From the NCBI RefSeq assembly GCF_004916895.1, contig NZ_SNTZ01000001.1:218263-282262 (forward strand): DNA of 64,000 bases, in the 5' to 3' direction. The notes beneath the pieces are model-generated. The model saw nothing but the letters and a program-made list of their open reading frames with translations, made no database searches and was not told the origin of the DNA. This document shows positions 7,444-15,921 of this stretch, piece by piece. Position 1 is the first letter of the stretch, and the number at the start of each line of letters is the position of its first letter. The position numbers and the translations under genes are program-made. This DNA is from Flagellimonas alvinocaridis. GTDB lineage: Bacteria; Bacteroidota; Bacteroidia; Flavobacteriales; Flavobacteriaceae.

Positions 7444-8049
7444 ATGGCACCTTGGTTGCAACCCATTACGCTGGAAGGAGAGTTGGTAAAGCTGGTCCCT
7501 ATGCTAGCGGAACACAGAGACGCTTTGGTCTCCGCAGCTTCAGATGGTAAACTGTGGGAGTTGTGGTATACTTCCGTTCCATCCGCCGACACCATTGACA
7601 CTTATATGGGTATTGCCTTTTCGGAACAAAAAGCGGACAGGGCACTTCCATTCGCTATCATCGATAAAAAAACCAATACCGTTGTAGGCAGTACCCGCTA
7701 TCTGAATGCCGATGCCCAACACAGAAGGGTTGAAATCGGGGCCACTTGGTACGCTGAACGGGTACAGCGAACCGGGGTCAATACCGAATGCAAGTATCTA
7801 CTCTTGAAACACGCTTTTGAAGTGTTGGATTGCATAGCGGTAGAGTTCAAGACCCATTTTCATAATTTTCCTTCTCGCAATGCCATTCTCCGTTTGGGGG
7901 CCAAACAAGAAGGCATCTTAAGAAACCATCGAATTGATGAAAAGGGAGTTATTCGGGATACGGTGCTCTTTTCCATTTTGGACAGCGAATGGAAAGCCGT
8001 AAAAACTTCGTTGGAATTTAAGATGATGCGAGGGAAGTCCAACTCTTAA
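7444..8049 (+). CDS. GNAT-family N-acetyltransferase (RimJ/RimL-like)
   Basis: This 201-aa cytoplasmic protein has the layout of RimJ/RimL-type acetyltransferases: an opening segment ITLEGELVKLVPM, the central strand-forming VGSTRYLNADAQHRRVEIGATWY, and the late motif FKTHFHNFPSRNAILRLGAKQEGILRNHRI typical of acetyl-CoA-binding ribosomal-protein or amino-acid N-acetyltransferases. The substrate is unknown. Its stop codon is immediately followed by the stop of the convergent glycerate kinase gene, with no intergenic space, so read-through in either direction would produce antisense RNA. Confidence 0.88.
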   Translation: MAPWLQPITLEGELVKLVPMLAEHRDALVSAASDGKLWELWYTSVPSADTIDTYMGIAFSEQKADRALPFAIIDKKTNTVVGSTRYLNADAQHRRVEIGATWYAERVQRTGVNTECKYLLLKHAFEVLDCIAVEFKTHFHNFPSRNAILRLGAKQEGILRNHRIDEKGVIRDTVLFSILDSEWKAVKTSLEFKMMRGKSNS

Positions 8050-9186
8050 TTAAACTTGAGTCTGTTTCAAAAGACTGGCAAAATTGTAACTGGCCAATTC
8101 CAAATTCCGATAACTTTTGATTTTGGCATCCTCCAAATTGCCCACGTGGTTTAAAATGGAAACTCCATACTGAAGTCCCATCTTCTGCATGTCTTCTATG
8201 GAAACATCCATGGAACCGCAAAAAGCGGCAACTGGAATATTTTTTGCCCGGGCCGAGCGCACTACCCCATTGATGGTTTTTCCAGAAAAGGTCTGACCAT
8301 CCATTTGTCCTTCGCCAGTGATGACCCAATCAGCATTTTCCAAAGCATCATCAAAACGGGCCAATTGCATCACCAAATCCACCCCAGGCGTTAAATCGGC
8401 ATTCAAGAAAACAAGGGTCCCAGCTCCCATACCCCCTGCGGCACCAGCTCCTGGAATTTGCTGTACGTCCACCTCAAAAACAGTGCGCAGCACTTGGGCA
8501 AAACTTTCCAATCCTTGGTCCAAAAAAACGACCTCATCTGGAGAAGCTCCCTTCTGGGGACCATATATATGGGCCGCGCCTTGTTTGCCATACAAGGGAT
8601 TATTGACATCACAGGCCACCTGAACATTGATTTCAGATAATTTCCCGTGAACTTTTTCCTTGCTGATGTGTTTTACATGGATAAGATTCCTCCCCACAGG
8701 TTCCAAAATTTGTCCGTCCTTGTCCAAAAATTCATATCCCAAAGCCATGGCTATCCCCATGCCTCCGTCATTGGTAGCACTGCCCCCAATACCAAGAACA
8801 ATGTTCTTCGCCCCTTTTTCCATCGCATCCACGATCATTTCACCTGTTCCCAAAGAAGTGGTGTGCATGCAGTTCATTTCCGATTTGGCCAATAATTTAT
8901 AGCCCGAAGCCTCGGACATTTCAATGAATGCCGTTTTCCCATCCCCCGAAAGCAGATAAGCCGACTCTATCTCACGAAAAAGAGGATCATTTACTTTAAC
9001 GGAAACCATTTCTGCATGAAGATAATCCATCACAACTTCAATGGTACCATCTCCACCATCGGCCAAGGGCTTTTTGACGATATCAGCAGTAGGAAAAACT
9101 TTTTTTATCCCACTTTCGACAGCATCGCAAAATTGCCGCCCAGTGAGCGAACCTTTATATTTATCTGGTGCCAGAACAAATTTCAT
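8050..9186 (-). CDS. Glycerate kinase (GarK/GlxK family)
   Basis: This 378-aa protein is of typical family length. It begins MKFVLAPDKYKGSLTGRQFC, the conserved nucleotide/glycerate-site block. Further conserved stretches are KPLADGGDGTIEVVMDY, LGIGGSATNDGGMGIAMALG, and PGAGAAGGMGAGTL, followed by VITGEGQMDGQTFSGKT. The enzyme phosphorylates D-glycerate to 2-phosphoglycerate, feeding glyoxylate- or sugar-acid-derived carbon into glycolysis. No other sugar-acid genes adjoin it, so it probably serves a general salvage role. It is divergent from the SIMPL-domain gene. Confidence 0.95.
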   Translation of the reverse strand: MKFVLAPDKYKGSLTGRQFCDAVESGIKKVFPTADIVKKPLADGGDGTIEVVMDYLHAEMVSVKVNDPLFREIESAYLLSGDGKTAFIEMSEASGYKLLAKSEMNCMHTTSLGTGEMIVDAMEKGAKNIVLGIGGSATNDGGMGIAMALGYEFLDKDGQILEPVGRNLIHVKHISKEKVHGKLSEINVQVACDVNNPLYGKQGAAHIYGPQKGASPDEVVFLDQGLESFAQVLRTVFEVDVQQIPGAGAAGGMGAGTLVFLNADLTPGVDLVMQLARFDDALENADWVITGEGQMDGQTFSGKTINGVVRSARAKNIPVAAFCGSMDVSIEDMQKMGLQYGVSILNHVGNLEDAKIKSYRNLELASYNFASLLKQTQV

Positions 9187-9317
9187 ACTTACAATTTACT
9201 TAAGAATATTGGAGAATCCCCCAGTTTTTTATGTTTTGAAATTTTATGGATCATAAAACGGCACAGGTTTTGCTCCTTGGGGGGAAGTATTTACCTTTAA
9301 ATAAAAAATCAAAACGC

Positions 9318-10019
9318 ATGAAAAAAGTAATCATTCCCATTATCGGGCTATTGTTCTCAACAGCAATTTTTTCACAATCAAAGAGTTTCTTGGATGTTCC
9401 CTATTTGGAAACCTCTGCCCAAGTGGACACTTTGGTCACCCCAGATAAAATTTACCTCAACATCACCATTCAGGAAAAGGACTCCAAAGGCCGAAATTCC
9501 GTCGAAGAGCAGGAAAACAAAATGGCCCAACGCCTAAAAGCCCTTGGTGTGGATTTGGACAAGCAATTAGTGATCAAGGACCTTAGCAGTAACTTTCAAA
9601 AATATTTTTTACGCGGAAAAGAAGTGCTAAAAAGCAAGCAATATTCCCTTTTGGTATACTCTGGAAAACAGGCCGGTGAAGTATTGATGGCCTTGGAGCA
9701 GTTAGATATTGCCAATGCCTTTTTGGAAAAAACGGAATATTCCAAAATGGATGAACTTGAGCTAGAACTGAAGACTAGGGCCGTAAAAAAGGCCAAGCAA
9801 AAGGCTAATGCGCTCACCAAACCGTTGGGTCAAAAAGTGGGTCTTGCCCTTCATATTGCGGATAACTCGCAACCGTACTACCCAAGATACAACCAAGCTC
9901 CAATGATGGAGATGAAGGCGGTGAGTGCCGATATGGGTCAAGCACAACCCTTGGACATCGATTTTGAAAAAATAAGAGTGGAGACCACGGTAAATGTAAA
10001 ATTCGCATTGTCCAATTAA
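9318..10019 (+). CDS. SIMPL-domain (DUF541) secreted protein
   Basis: The ATG at 9318 gives a 233-aa protein starting with a signal peptide (MKKVIIPIIGLLFSTAIFSQ). The longer frame from 9246 has an unlikely 24-residue lead. The body matches the SIMPL/DUF541 pattern: VDTLVTPDKIYLNITIQEKD, then a helical segment, and a late KTRAVKKAKQKANALTKPLG helix preceding VGLALHI and a C-terminal ETTVNVKFAL strand. Proteins of this family are periplasmic or surface-associated and form oligomers; their function is mostly unknown. The DUF6265 gene follows 33 nt downstream and may share the transcript. Confidence 0.85.
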   Translation: MKKVIIPIIGLLFSTAIFSQSKSFLDVPYLETSAQVDTLVTPDKIYLNITIQEKDSKGRNSVEEQENKMAQRLKALGVDLDKQLVIKDLSSNFQKYFLRGKEVLKSKQYSLLVYSGKQAGEVLMALEQLDIANAFLEKTEYSKMDELELELKTRAVKKAKQKANALTKPLGQKVGLALHIADNSQPYYPRYNQAPMMEMKAVSADMGQAQPLDIDFEKIRVETTVNVKFALSN

Positions 10020-10052
10020 TAGCTGGCCGTTCGTCTTACCATAAAACATCGT

Positions 10053-10544
10053 ATGAGAACTGCAATTATCCTGTTCCTATTCCATGTGGGAATGGTTTCA
10101 GCACAAGAAACCCTACAATTGACTGATGGGCAACAATCCCCAAGTGCCACATTGGAGGATGTGTCTTGGATATCTGGGCATTGGCAAGGCGAAGCTTTTG
10201 GCGGCATTGCAGAAGAAATCTGGAGTCCCCCACTCGGGGACTCCATGATGTTTGTCTTTAAACTGGTAAAGGACAACAAAGTTTCTTTTTATGAAATAGG
10301 ACACATCCAACAAGTGGAGAACACCATGATCCTACAGTTGAAACACTTTCAGGGAGACCTCAAGGGATGGGAGGAAAAAGATGCAACCGTTGATTTTAAG
10401 TTGGTAAAGGTTGAGAAAAACAAAGTCTTTTTTGAAGGATTCACTATGGAACTGGTGAATGAAAATGAGATGAACATTTATGTTCTCATTGAAGATGGTG
10501 ATTCTGCTGAAGAAGTGCTATTCGCCTACAAACGGGTTCCTTAG
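10053..10544 (+). CDS. DUF6265-domain secreted protein
   Basis: This 163-aa protein has a signal peptide (MRTAIILFLFHVGMVSAQ). The mature domain opens with the hallmark WISGHWQGEAFGGIAEEIWS and continues through MMFVFKLVKDNKVSFYEIGHI to a C-terminal strand VLFAYKRVP. This lipocalin-like beta domain is common in Bacteroidota and Proteobacteria and its role is unknown. It is probably co-transcribed with the SIMPL gene. It is convergent with the TetR gene; six bases separate the two stops. Confidence 0.85.
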   Translation: MRTAIILFLFHVGMVSAQETLQLTDGQQSPSATLEDVSWISGHWQGEAFGGIAEEIWSPPLGDSMMFVFKLVKDNKVSFYEIGHIQQVENTMILQLKHFQGDLKGWEEKDATVDFKLVKVEKNKVFFEGFTMELVNENEMNIYVLIEDGDSAEEVLFAYKRVP

Positions 10545-10550
10545 CAGTTC

Positions 10551-11132
10551 TCAATCCAAGATGGAAAGTCCTGCGGCCGCCATTTTTTTAAGACTTTCCG
10601 AAGTAGGGTCCACTTTGGCCAAAACCCTGAGTCCATTGTATAGACCAAAAAACATCAGCCCAATATCCTGGGCGCTTTTGGAGGCATCGATTTGGCCCTT
10701 GTCGATTCCCTTTTGGATATAATCCACAAAAACTGCCTCCATGTTCTCCCTGTTCTTTTGGAGCATTTCCTGAATGGCCTCATCCCCTGGAATGAGCTCC
10801 GTGGTGGTATTGACCACAAAACACCCCTTTTTGGACAAATCACAAAGAGATTCGTTAATGGCCATATCAAAAAGCTTCTTAAGCCCAACCCGGACATCAT
10901 TTTCTTTTTCAAAAAGGTTTCGCATACAGCTACCACTCACCTCAATATAATGCTCCACCGCGTTCTGGAAAAGGATTTCTTTGCAGCCAAAGGTATCATA
11001 TAAACTAGCCCTGTTGATGCCCAAATGGGACACCAAATCCTGCATTGAAGTGGCATGGAACCCTTTTTCCCAAAAGAGTTCCATAGCCTTGTTCAATATC
11101 TCCGTTTCATCAAACTGCTTTACCCTTGGCAT
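10551..11132 (-). CDS. TetR/AcrR-family repressor
   Basis: I start at the ATG whose product begins MPRVKQFDETEILNKAMELF (193 aa). The longer frame would add 49 residues overlapping the SDR gene. The N-terminal HTH (residues about 8-55) reads FWEKGFHATSMQDLVSHLGINRASLYDTFG, a standard TetR DNA-binding unit. The C-terminal half (CFVVNTTTELIPGDE and on) resembles the TetR_C domain of YxaF/LmrA-like regulators. It lies 37 nt behind the SDR gene on the same strand. Two palindromes over the SDR promoter (11946-11961, 11980-11995) are its likely operators, implying autoregulation. Confidence 0.9.
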   Translation of the reverse strand: MPRVKQFDETEILNKAMELFWEKGFHATSMQDLVSHLGINRASLYDTFGCKEILFQNAVEHYIEVSGSCMRNLFEKENDVRVGLKKLFDMAINESLCDLSKKGCFVVNTTTELIPGDEAIQEMLQKNRENMEAVFVDYIQKGIDKGQIDASKSAQDIGLMFFGLYNGLRVLAKVDPTSESLKKMAAAGLSILD

Positions 11133-11169
11133 GTGTTTCGAAATAATTCTTTCGAAAGTATTCAAAAAA

Positions 11170-11919
11170 TTACACTTGCGCCAATCCTCCATCCACGGGA
11201 ATCTCCGCCCCAGTGATATAACTACTGTCCGAAGACCCCAAGAATACGGCTGTGGTGGCAATCTCATCCACAGTCCCAAACCTGCCTTGGGGTATCATTG
11301 AAGGAAGGTTGGACGCCATCTGGTCCACATTCTCCTGAGGCGCATTGTGTTTGATGTAAATAGGAGTGTCAATAGGTCCTGGCGCAATAGCATTTACCCG
11401 GATTCCCTTAGGCCCCAATTCGGCAGCCAATGTACGGGTCAATGAGCGCAATGCCGCTTTACTAGATCCGTAGGCAGACATGCCCGAAAAGCCTTTTACG
11501 TTTACAATGGAGGTGTTGAAAATGATACTGGCTCCCTCGTTCAAGTATTCATAAGCGGCCTTTACGGTGAACAACGGACCTCGCACGTTCACATCGTACA
11601 CTTCGTCAAAAATCTGCTCGGTCAGATGTTCCAAAGGCTCAATTCTAAAGACTCCTGCGTTCAGAAACAGGATATCAATCTTCCCAAACCGCTCCACGGT
11701 CTGGGCCACAAGGGCCGCACTGTCCGAGACACTGGATGCTTCGGCCCTGACCAATAAATACTCTCCAGAGAGTTGGTCCTCTATGGCGTTCAACTTACCC
11801 TGACTTCTACCGGTAAGGACCACTTTGGCCCCCTCCTCAAGATACTTTTTGGCCGTTTCCAGACCCATTCCACTTGTTGCCCCGGTAATGATGGCTACTT
11901 TTCCCAATAGTTTTTTCAT
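11170..11919 (-). CDS. Short-chain dehydrogenase/reductase (classical SDR)
   Basis: This 249-aa protein has all classical SDR marks: the TGATSGMG nucleotide loop (12-19), NAG (87-89), catalytic S137, Y150 and K154 (SAYGSSK), and the C-terminal VFLGSSDSSYITGAEIPVDGG. It would use NAD(P)H to reduce a carbonyl or oxidise an alcohol; the substrate is unknown. The first gene of a two-gene operon with tetR, it is a typical self-induced detoxification arrangement in which the TetR ligand may be the SDR substrate (inference). The promoter and both putative operators lie just upstream. Confidence 0.92.
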   Translation of the reverse strand: MKKLLGKVAIITGATSGMGLETAKKYLEEGAKVVLTGRSQGKLNAIEDQLSGEYLLVRAEASSVSDSAALVAQTVERFGKIDILFLNAGVFRIEPLEHLTEQIFDEVYDVNVRGPLFTVKAAYEYLNEGASIIFNTSIVNVKGFSGMSAYGSSKAALRSLTRTLAAELGPKGIRVNAIAPGPIDTPIYIKHNAPQENVDQMASNLPSMIPQGRFGTVDEIATTAVFLGSSDSSYITGAEIPVDGGLAQV

Positions 11920-11945
11920 GGTGTAATTGTTTTATGTTTTTATTT

Positions 11946-11961
11946 TGGAATGAATGTTCCA
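11946..11961. promoter_or_regulatory. Putative TetR operator O1
   Basis: TGGAA...TTCCA inverted repeat (TGGAATGAATGTTCCA) directly downstream of the SDR -7 box, about where transcription would start. It shares its half-site with O2; the two centres are 34 nt apart. Confidence 0.6.
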
Positions 11962-11964
11962 GTA

Positions 11965-11997
11965 CAAACATATTTATTTTAGAACGATTGTTCCAAA
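11965..11997 (-). promoter_or_regulatory. SDR-tetR promoter
   Basis: On the minus strand, TTTG (11994-11997) and TATGTTTG (11965-11972) are separated by 21 nt, a close fit to the Bacteroidota -33/-7 pattern. The predicted start is near 11959, about 40 nt before the SDR ATG. Operator O2 covers the spacer and -33 element, and O1 follows the -7 element. Confidence 0.6.
11980..11995. promoter_or_regulatory. Putative TetR operator O2
   Basis: TAGAACGATTGTTCCA contains a perfect GAAC-N4-GTTC core and overlaps the spacer and the -33 element of the SDR promoter, an ideal position for repression by the TetR protein encoded downstream. Confidence 0.6.
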
Positions 11998-12105
11998 TAA
12001 AATTCAAGGTTTATCCTTTTCTTAACAATCCCCATCAGTTTTTGTAACTTACCTTGCATTGGGCATGACCCCGAAAACGGTTTAATTTCATTGGAAACAT
12101 ATCAT

Positions 12106-12678
12106 ATGGCACAATCATTTTGGCTGGACAAAGAGTTTATCAAACAGGATTTTACGCAAACCAAGTTGCCCAAAGGGGATTATGAAAATTGTCGTTTTGT
12201 GGATTGCTTGTTCACCAAGGGGTTTTTGGACAACCAAAACTTTGTGGAGTGCACTTTTGAAGATTGTGATTTGACCAATGCCAATATAGCCCATACCACT
12301 TTTAACGAGGTGGAATTCATTAATTGCAAAATGGTGGGGCTTCAGTTTGACAGCTGTAATCCCATGCTGTTATCATTTCAATTTGACGGATGTAATCTTT
12401 CGGTGGCTTCTTTTTATGATTTGGAAATTCCCCAGACCCGGTTTGTGAATTGCAAGTTGCACCAGACCGACTTTTCCAACACCTCCCTAAAAGGGAGTTC
12501 CTTTTCAGGTTCTGACCTGAAGAATGCTATTTTTGAGAATACCGATCTGGAGGGGACGGATTTTGAAACTGCCTTCGGATTTTCCATCGACCCCACTAGA
12601 AACTCCCTCAAAAAAAGTAAGTTCAGCAGAGAGGGTCTTATAGGTTTGTTGAAAAAGTATGATATTGTAGTCACCTAA
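12106..12678 (+). CDS. Pentapeptide-repeat protein
   Basis: The ATG at 12106 gives 190 residues (a TTG five codons upstream is the alternative). The chain is a run of A(D/N)LxX-like pentapeptides with F or L at the centre, for example CRFVDCLFTKGF, CTFEDCDLTNANI, TDFSNTSLKGSSFSGSDLKNAIFENTDLEGTDF, forming a right-handed quadrilateral beta-helix. It ends in a short helical cap. Members such as Qnr and MfpA mimic DNA and protect gyrase from quinolones; many others have no known role, so resistance should not be assumed. The next gene starts 10 nt later. Confidence 0.88.
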   Translation: MAQSFWLDKEFIKQDFTQTKLPKGDYENCRFVDCLFTKGFLDNQNFVECTFEDCDLTNANIAHTTFNEVEFINCKMVGLQFDSCNPMLLSFQFDGCNLSVASFYDLEIPQTRFVNCKLHQTDFSNTSLKGSSFSGSDLKNAIFENTDLEGTDFETAFGFSIDPTRNSLKKSKFSREGLIGLLKKYDIVVT

Positions 12679-12688
12679 ATCTTATCCT

Positions 12689-13042
12689 ATGTCCGAAAGA
12701 AAATGTTTGGAATGTGGGGCAAAGCTCTTGGGCAGGATTGACCAGAAATACTGTTCCGACCACTGTAGAAATGCCTATAACAATCGCCTGAACAAAGACA
12801 GCAAAAACTTGGTGCGCAACATCAATAACAAACTGCGCAAAAACTATCGTATCCTGGACAGTTTTCCATTAAAAGAAGGGAAAACCACCACTACAAAGAT
12901 GCGATTATTGGATAAAGGCTTCGATTTTGAATACATCACCAACCTTTACACTACCAAAAAAGGCAGCACCTACTATTTCGTTTATGACCTTGGGTACTTA
13001 CCTTTGGACAACGATTATTATATGATTGTAAAACGGGAGTGA
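12689..13042 (+). CDS. Zinc-ribbon protein of unknown function
   Basis: This 117-aa cytoplasmic protein has an N-terminal zinc knuckle with C6, C9, C22 and C26 (CLECG ... KYCSDHCRNAYNN), as in FCS or DUF2116-type ribbons. It is followed by a basic helix and a beta-rich C-terminal part ending YYMIVKRE. The cysteine arrangement suggests metal-stabilised binding to nucleic acid or protein. It lies 10 nt downstream of the pentapeptide-repeat gene and convergent with the CBS gene, whose stop is 7 nt away. No specific function is recognised. Confidence 0.75.
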   Translation: MSERKCLECGAKLLGRIDQKYCSDHCRNAYNNRLNKDSKNLVRNINNKLRKNYRILDSFPLKEGKTTTTKMRLLDKGFDFEYITNLYTTKKGSTYYFVYDLGYLPLDNDYYMIVKRE

Positions 13043-13049
13043 TAAAATT

Positions 13050-13520
13050 TTACTTCCAATTCTGTGCATTGAGCTTTAGGGCTGCCACTACAATGTCTTT
13101 GCGGCTTATCTGGCCCACCAGAATATCCTTTTTCATTACCGGCAACCTCCTACGGTTATGTCGATCAAAGACACCGGCCGCATCAAAAATGCTCATGTCA
13201 TGCGGAATGGTCTCCACCTCCTTGGTCATATACCGTTCCACACTTTTGTCCAATATAGGCTGATTGAAATACCTACTTTCAGAGATCTGCTTCATACAGT
13301 CCGCTTCGGAAATGATGCCTACCAAAAATCCATTGTTATCCATAACTGGCCCCCCAGATATGTGATACTTGGCAAATGCTTCCATTACTTCCAAAATAGA
13401 TTGTTCGGGTGAAAAAGTAATCAGTTTTTTGGTCATGTAATCCTCAACCAAAATAGGAGCGTCGTACTTTTTTTTAGACTCCTCCTTAGATCGTACGCCT
13501 TGAAAACTCTTGATTGCCAT
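13050..13520 (-). CDS. Tandem CBS-domain protein
   Basis: This 156-aa protein consists essentially of one Bateman module. The first CBS domain begins MTKKLITFSPEQSILEVMEAF with PVMDNNGFLVGIISEADC. The second begins YMTKEVETIPHDMSIFDAA and includes RRRLPVMKKDILVGQISRKD. Such pairs bind adenosyl ligands (AMP, ATP, SAM) and regulate a partner; free-standing examples act in trans. The N-terminal 30 residues are charged and carry no recognisable domain. No obvious partner adjoins it. Confidence 0.9.
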   Translation of the reverse strand: MAIKSFQGVRSKEESKKKYDAPILVEDYMTKKLITFSPEQSILEVMEAFAKYHISGGPVMDNNGFLVGIISEADCMKQISESRYFNQPILDKSVERYMTKEVETIPHDMSIFDAAGVFDRHNRRRLPVMKKDILVGQISRKDIVVAALKLNAQNWK

Positions 13521-13620
13521 AAGGTTAAATTTAAGGTTGAATATTAAATATAGCTTTTTTTAACGAATTATCTAACTTTTTATATCCAAATATGAGAACC
13601 TTTCATAATTTCATATTTTT

Positions 13621-15921
13621 ATGACCAAACAACGTAAAACCATGAAGTTCTCCCGAACCCTTGCCCTTTTCCTTCTCTTAGCCGCTGTATTTTGGAGCTA
13701 TAAAGCCTTGACGCCAACGTACGGTCCAGATATGGATGCATCTCCACAGATTTTTTCCACGGACAGGGCCTTGGTTCATGTTAAAAATCTATCCGTAGAG
13801 CCTCATGCCGTTGGATTTCCAGGGCATGCACGGGCCAGAAGCTATATTATTTCCGAGCTTAAGAAAATGGGATTGGAAACCTCTACCCAAGAGGGATATA
13901 CCGCTGGGGACTGGGCCAATCTCAGCAAAGCCACCAATATTTTGGCAAGGATAAAGGGTACGTCAGAAGGAAAAGCACTTTTGTTGTTGTCCCATTATGA
14001 TAGCAATCCGCATTCATCACACGGCGCAAGTGATGCCGCAAGTGGCGTAGCCACAATTTTAGAAGGAGTTAGGGCTTTTTTGGAAGAAAACCAAAACCCG
14101 AAAAACGATATTATCATACTTATCACCGATGCTGAAGAATTGGGTCTCAATGGAGCTGATTTATTTGTAAACAAACATCCATGGGCAAAAGATGTTGGTT
14201 TGGTACTCAATTTTGAGGCGCGTGGAAGCGGAGGCCCTAGTTATATGCTCATTGAGACCAATAGGGGCAATGGAACCCTTATCAAGGAATTTTCCGAAGC
14301 CCACCCAGAGTATCCCGTAGCCAATTCCTTGGCCTACAGCATCTATAAAATGTTGCCCAACGATACGGATTTGACTGTCTTTAGGGAAGATGGCGATATT
14401 GATGGCTTTAACTTTGCCTTTATTGATGACCATTTTGATTACCATACTGCGCTGGACACTTATGAGCGTTTGGACAGAAAAACATTGGCTCATCAGGGCA
14501 GTTACCTAATGCCATTGCTCAAACATTTCAGTGAATCGGATTTGGGGAATCTTAAAAGCTTAAATGATTATATCTACTTTAATCTCCCTTTTTTCAATCT
14601 GGTTTCTTATCCCTTTGAATGGATTTGGCCCATGTTCGGGTTTGCCCTATTGACCTTTGTTATTTTATTGATTGTAGGCTTCAAAAAGAAAAGATTACAT
14701 CTAAAAGATATTCTAAGAGGGTTCTTGCCTTTACTGTTCACTCTCGTGGTCAATGGAGCAATCGGCTATTTTTGCTGGACCACAATTACTTGGTGGTATC
14801 CCGACTTTAAGGATATGTTACATGGGTTCACCTATAATGGCCATTTATACATCGTGGTCTATGTCATGATTTCTTTGGCCGTATGTTTTTGGACCTATCA
14901 TAAATTTCGAAAAACAGGCACGCCCAATCTTTTGGTTGCGCCGATTTTTGTATGGTTGGTTATCTGTGGTCTTGTTGCACAATATTTATCTGGTGCAAGC
15001 TTTTTTGTGATTCCTCTTTTTGGGCTTTTGGCCGCTTTTATGGTAACCCTGAACCAAGATGAGCCCAATCCTTTTTTGATGGTCTTTTTAGGATTACCGG
15101 CAGTTTTTATTTATTCACCTTTCATTAAAATGTTTCCTGTTGGATTAGGCTTGAAGATGATGGTGGCGGCAACAGTATTCACCACCCTCCTATTTGTTTT
15201 GATGTTACCATTTTTTGGACAACTAAAAAACAAAGATCGTTTGGCCTATCTTTTTTTGTTCCTGTTCATGGTGTTTGGCATATCGTCCCATATTAATTCA
15301 GATTTTAATGCAGAAAGACCCAAACCAAGTAGCCTCCTTTACGTTTACAACGCAGATACGGACACTGCTACTTGGGCCACGTATGACAATAGCCCAATTG
15401 ATTGGAACAATCAATTTTTGGGAGATACTAAACACAAACCCAGTACTGAGGAATATGAGACATTATCCAGCAAATACCGAACCCAGCTCACTTACATTGC
15501 CGATGCACCGAAAAAAAACATTATACTTCCATGGATTGATACGGTGAACGACACCATTATAGGTGATACTAGAGTTCTAGAGCTTTGCATCACTCCAAAA
15601 CGGGATGTTAACCGTCTGGATGTGTACACCAACCCCATCACTTTGCAAAAAGCAAAAGTGAATAGAATCCCATTGTCAGAACATTTTTTGGAAACTCGAA
15701 ACTCGAAACTTGTAACGCATTACATAACCAATAATGACTTTACCGAGCTTGAATTGACCTTTCCAAAAGACTCGGTGTTGGAACTGTCTTTTTACGAGGC
15801 TTCCAATGATTTGCTTACCCATCCGGACTTTAGCATTCCCAAAAGACCCGAGTCCAGCATTCCCATGCCCTTTGTGTTGAACGATGCCATATTGACCATT
15901 AAGACATTGCGATTTGAATAA
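13621..15921 (+). CDS. M28-family membrane metallopeptidase
   Basis: The 766-aa protein has an N-terminal membrane anchor (residues 10-25), a catalytic M28 domain (about 45-300), several membrane helices (about 330-560), and a C-terminal soluble domain. Di-zinc ligands are visible: H125 (SHYDS), D138 (GASDAASG), E172/E173 (DAEELG), E199 and H275 (DYHTALDT). This architecture matches the vacuolar Pff1-like and bacterial aminopeptidase-with-TM group. It probably cleaves N-terminal residues from peptides outside the cytoplasm. A second ATG at 13642 is possible. Its end overlaps the TTG start of the next gene by 8 nt, indicating translational coupling. Confidence 0.9.
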   Translation: MTKQRKTMKFSRTLALFLLLAAVFWSYKALTPTYGPDMDASPQIFSTDRALVHVKNLSVEPHAVGFPGHARARSYIISELKKMGLETSTQEGYTAGDWANLSKATNILARIKGTSEGKALLLLSHYDSNPHSSHGASDAASGVATILEGVRAFLEENQNPKNDIIILITDAEELGLNGADLFVNKHPWAKDVGLVLNFEARGSGGPSYMLIETNRGNGTLIKEFSEAHPEYPVANSLAYSIYKMLPNDTDLTVFREDGDIDGFNFAFIDDHFDYHTALDTYERLDRKTLAHQGSYLMPLLKHFSESDLGNLKSLNDYIYFNLPFFNLVSYPFEWIWPMFGFALLTFVILLIVGFKKKRLHLKDILRGFLPLLFTLVVNGAIGYFCWTTITWWYPDFKDMLHGFTYNGHLYIVVYVMISLAVCFWTYHKFRKTGTPNLLVAPIFVWLVICGLVAQYLSGASFFVIPLFGLLAAFMVTLNQDEPNPFLMVFLGLPAVFIYSPFIKMFPVGLGLKMMVAATVFTTLLFVLMLPFFGQLKNKDRLAYLFLFLFMVFGISSHINSDFNAERPKPSSLLYVYNADTDTATWATYDNSPIDWNNQFLGDTKHKPSTEEYETLSSKYRTQLTYIADAPKKNIILPWIDTVNDTIIGDTRVLELCITPKRDVNRLDVYTNPITLQKAKVNRIPLSEHFLETRNSKLVTHYITNNDFTELELTFPKDSVLELSFYEASNDLLTHPDFSIPKRPESSIPMPFVLNDAILTIKTLRFE

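Noticed and set aside
11133..11279. N-terminal extension of the TetR protein
   Set aside because: The 49 extra residues overlap the SDR gene antisense-free in the same strand and read as a shadow; the HTH starts normally from the ATG at 11132.
15692..15712. Short tandem repeat of ACTCGAA inside the M28 gene
   Set aside because: Only two units, in frame in a coding region; probably chance.
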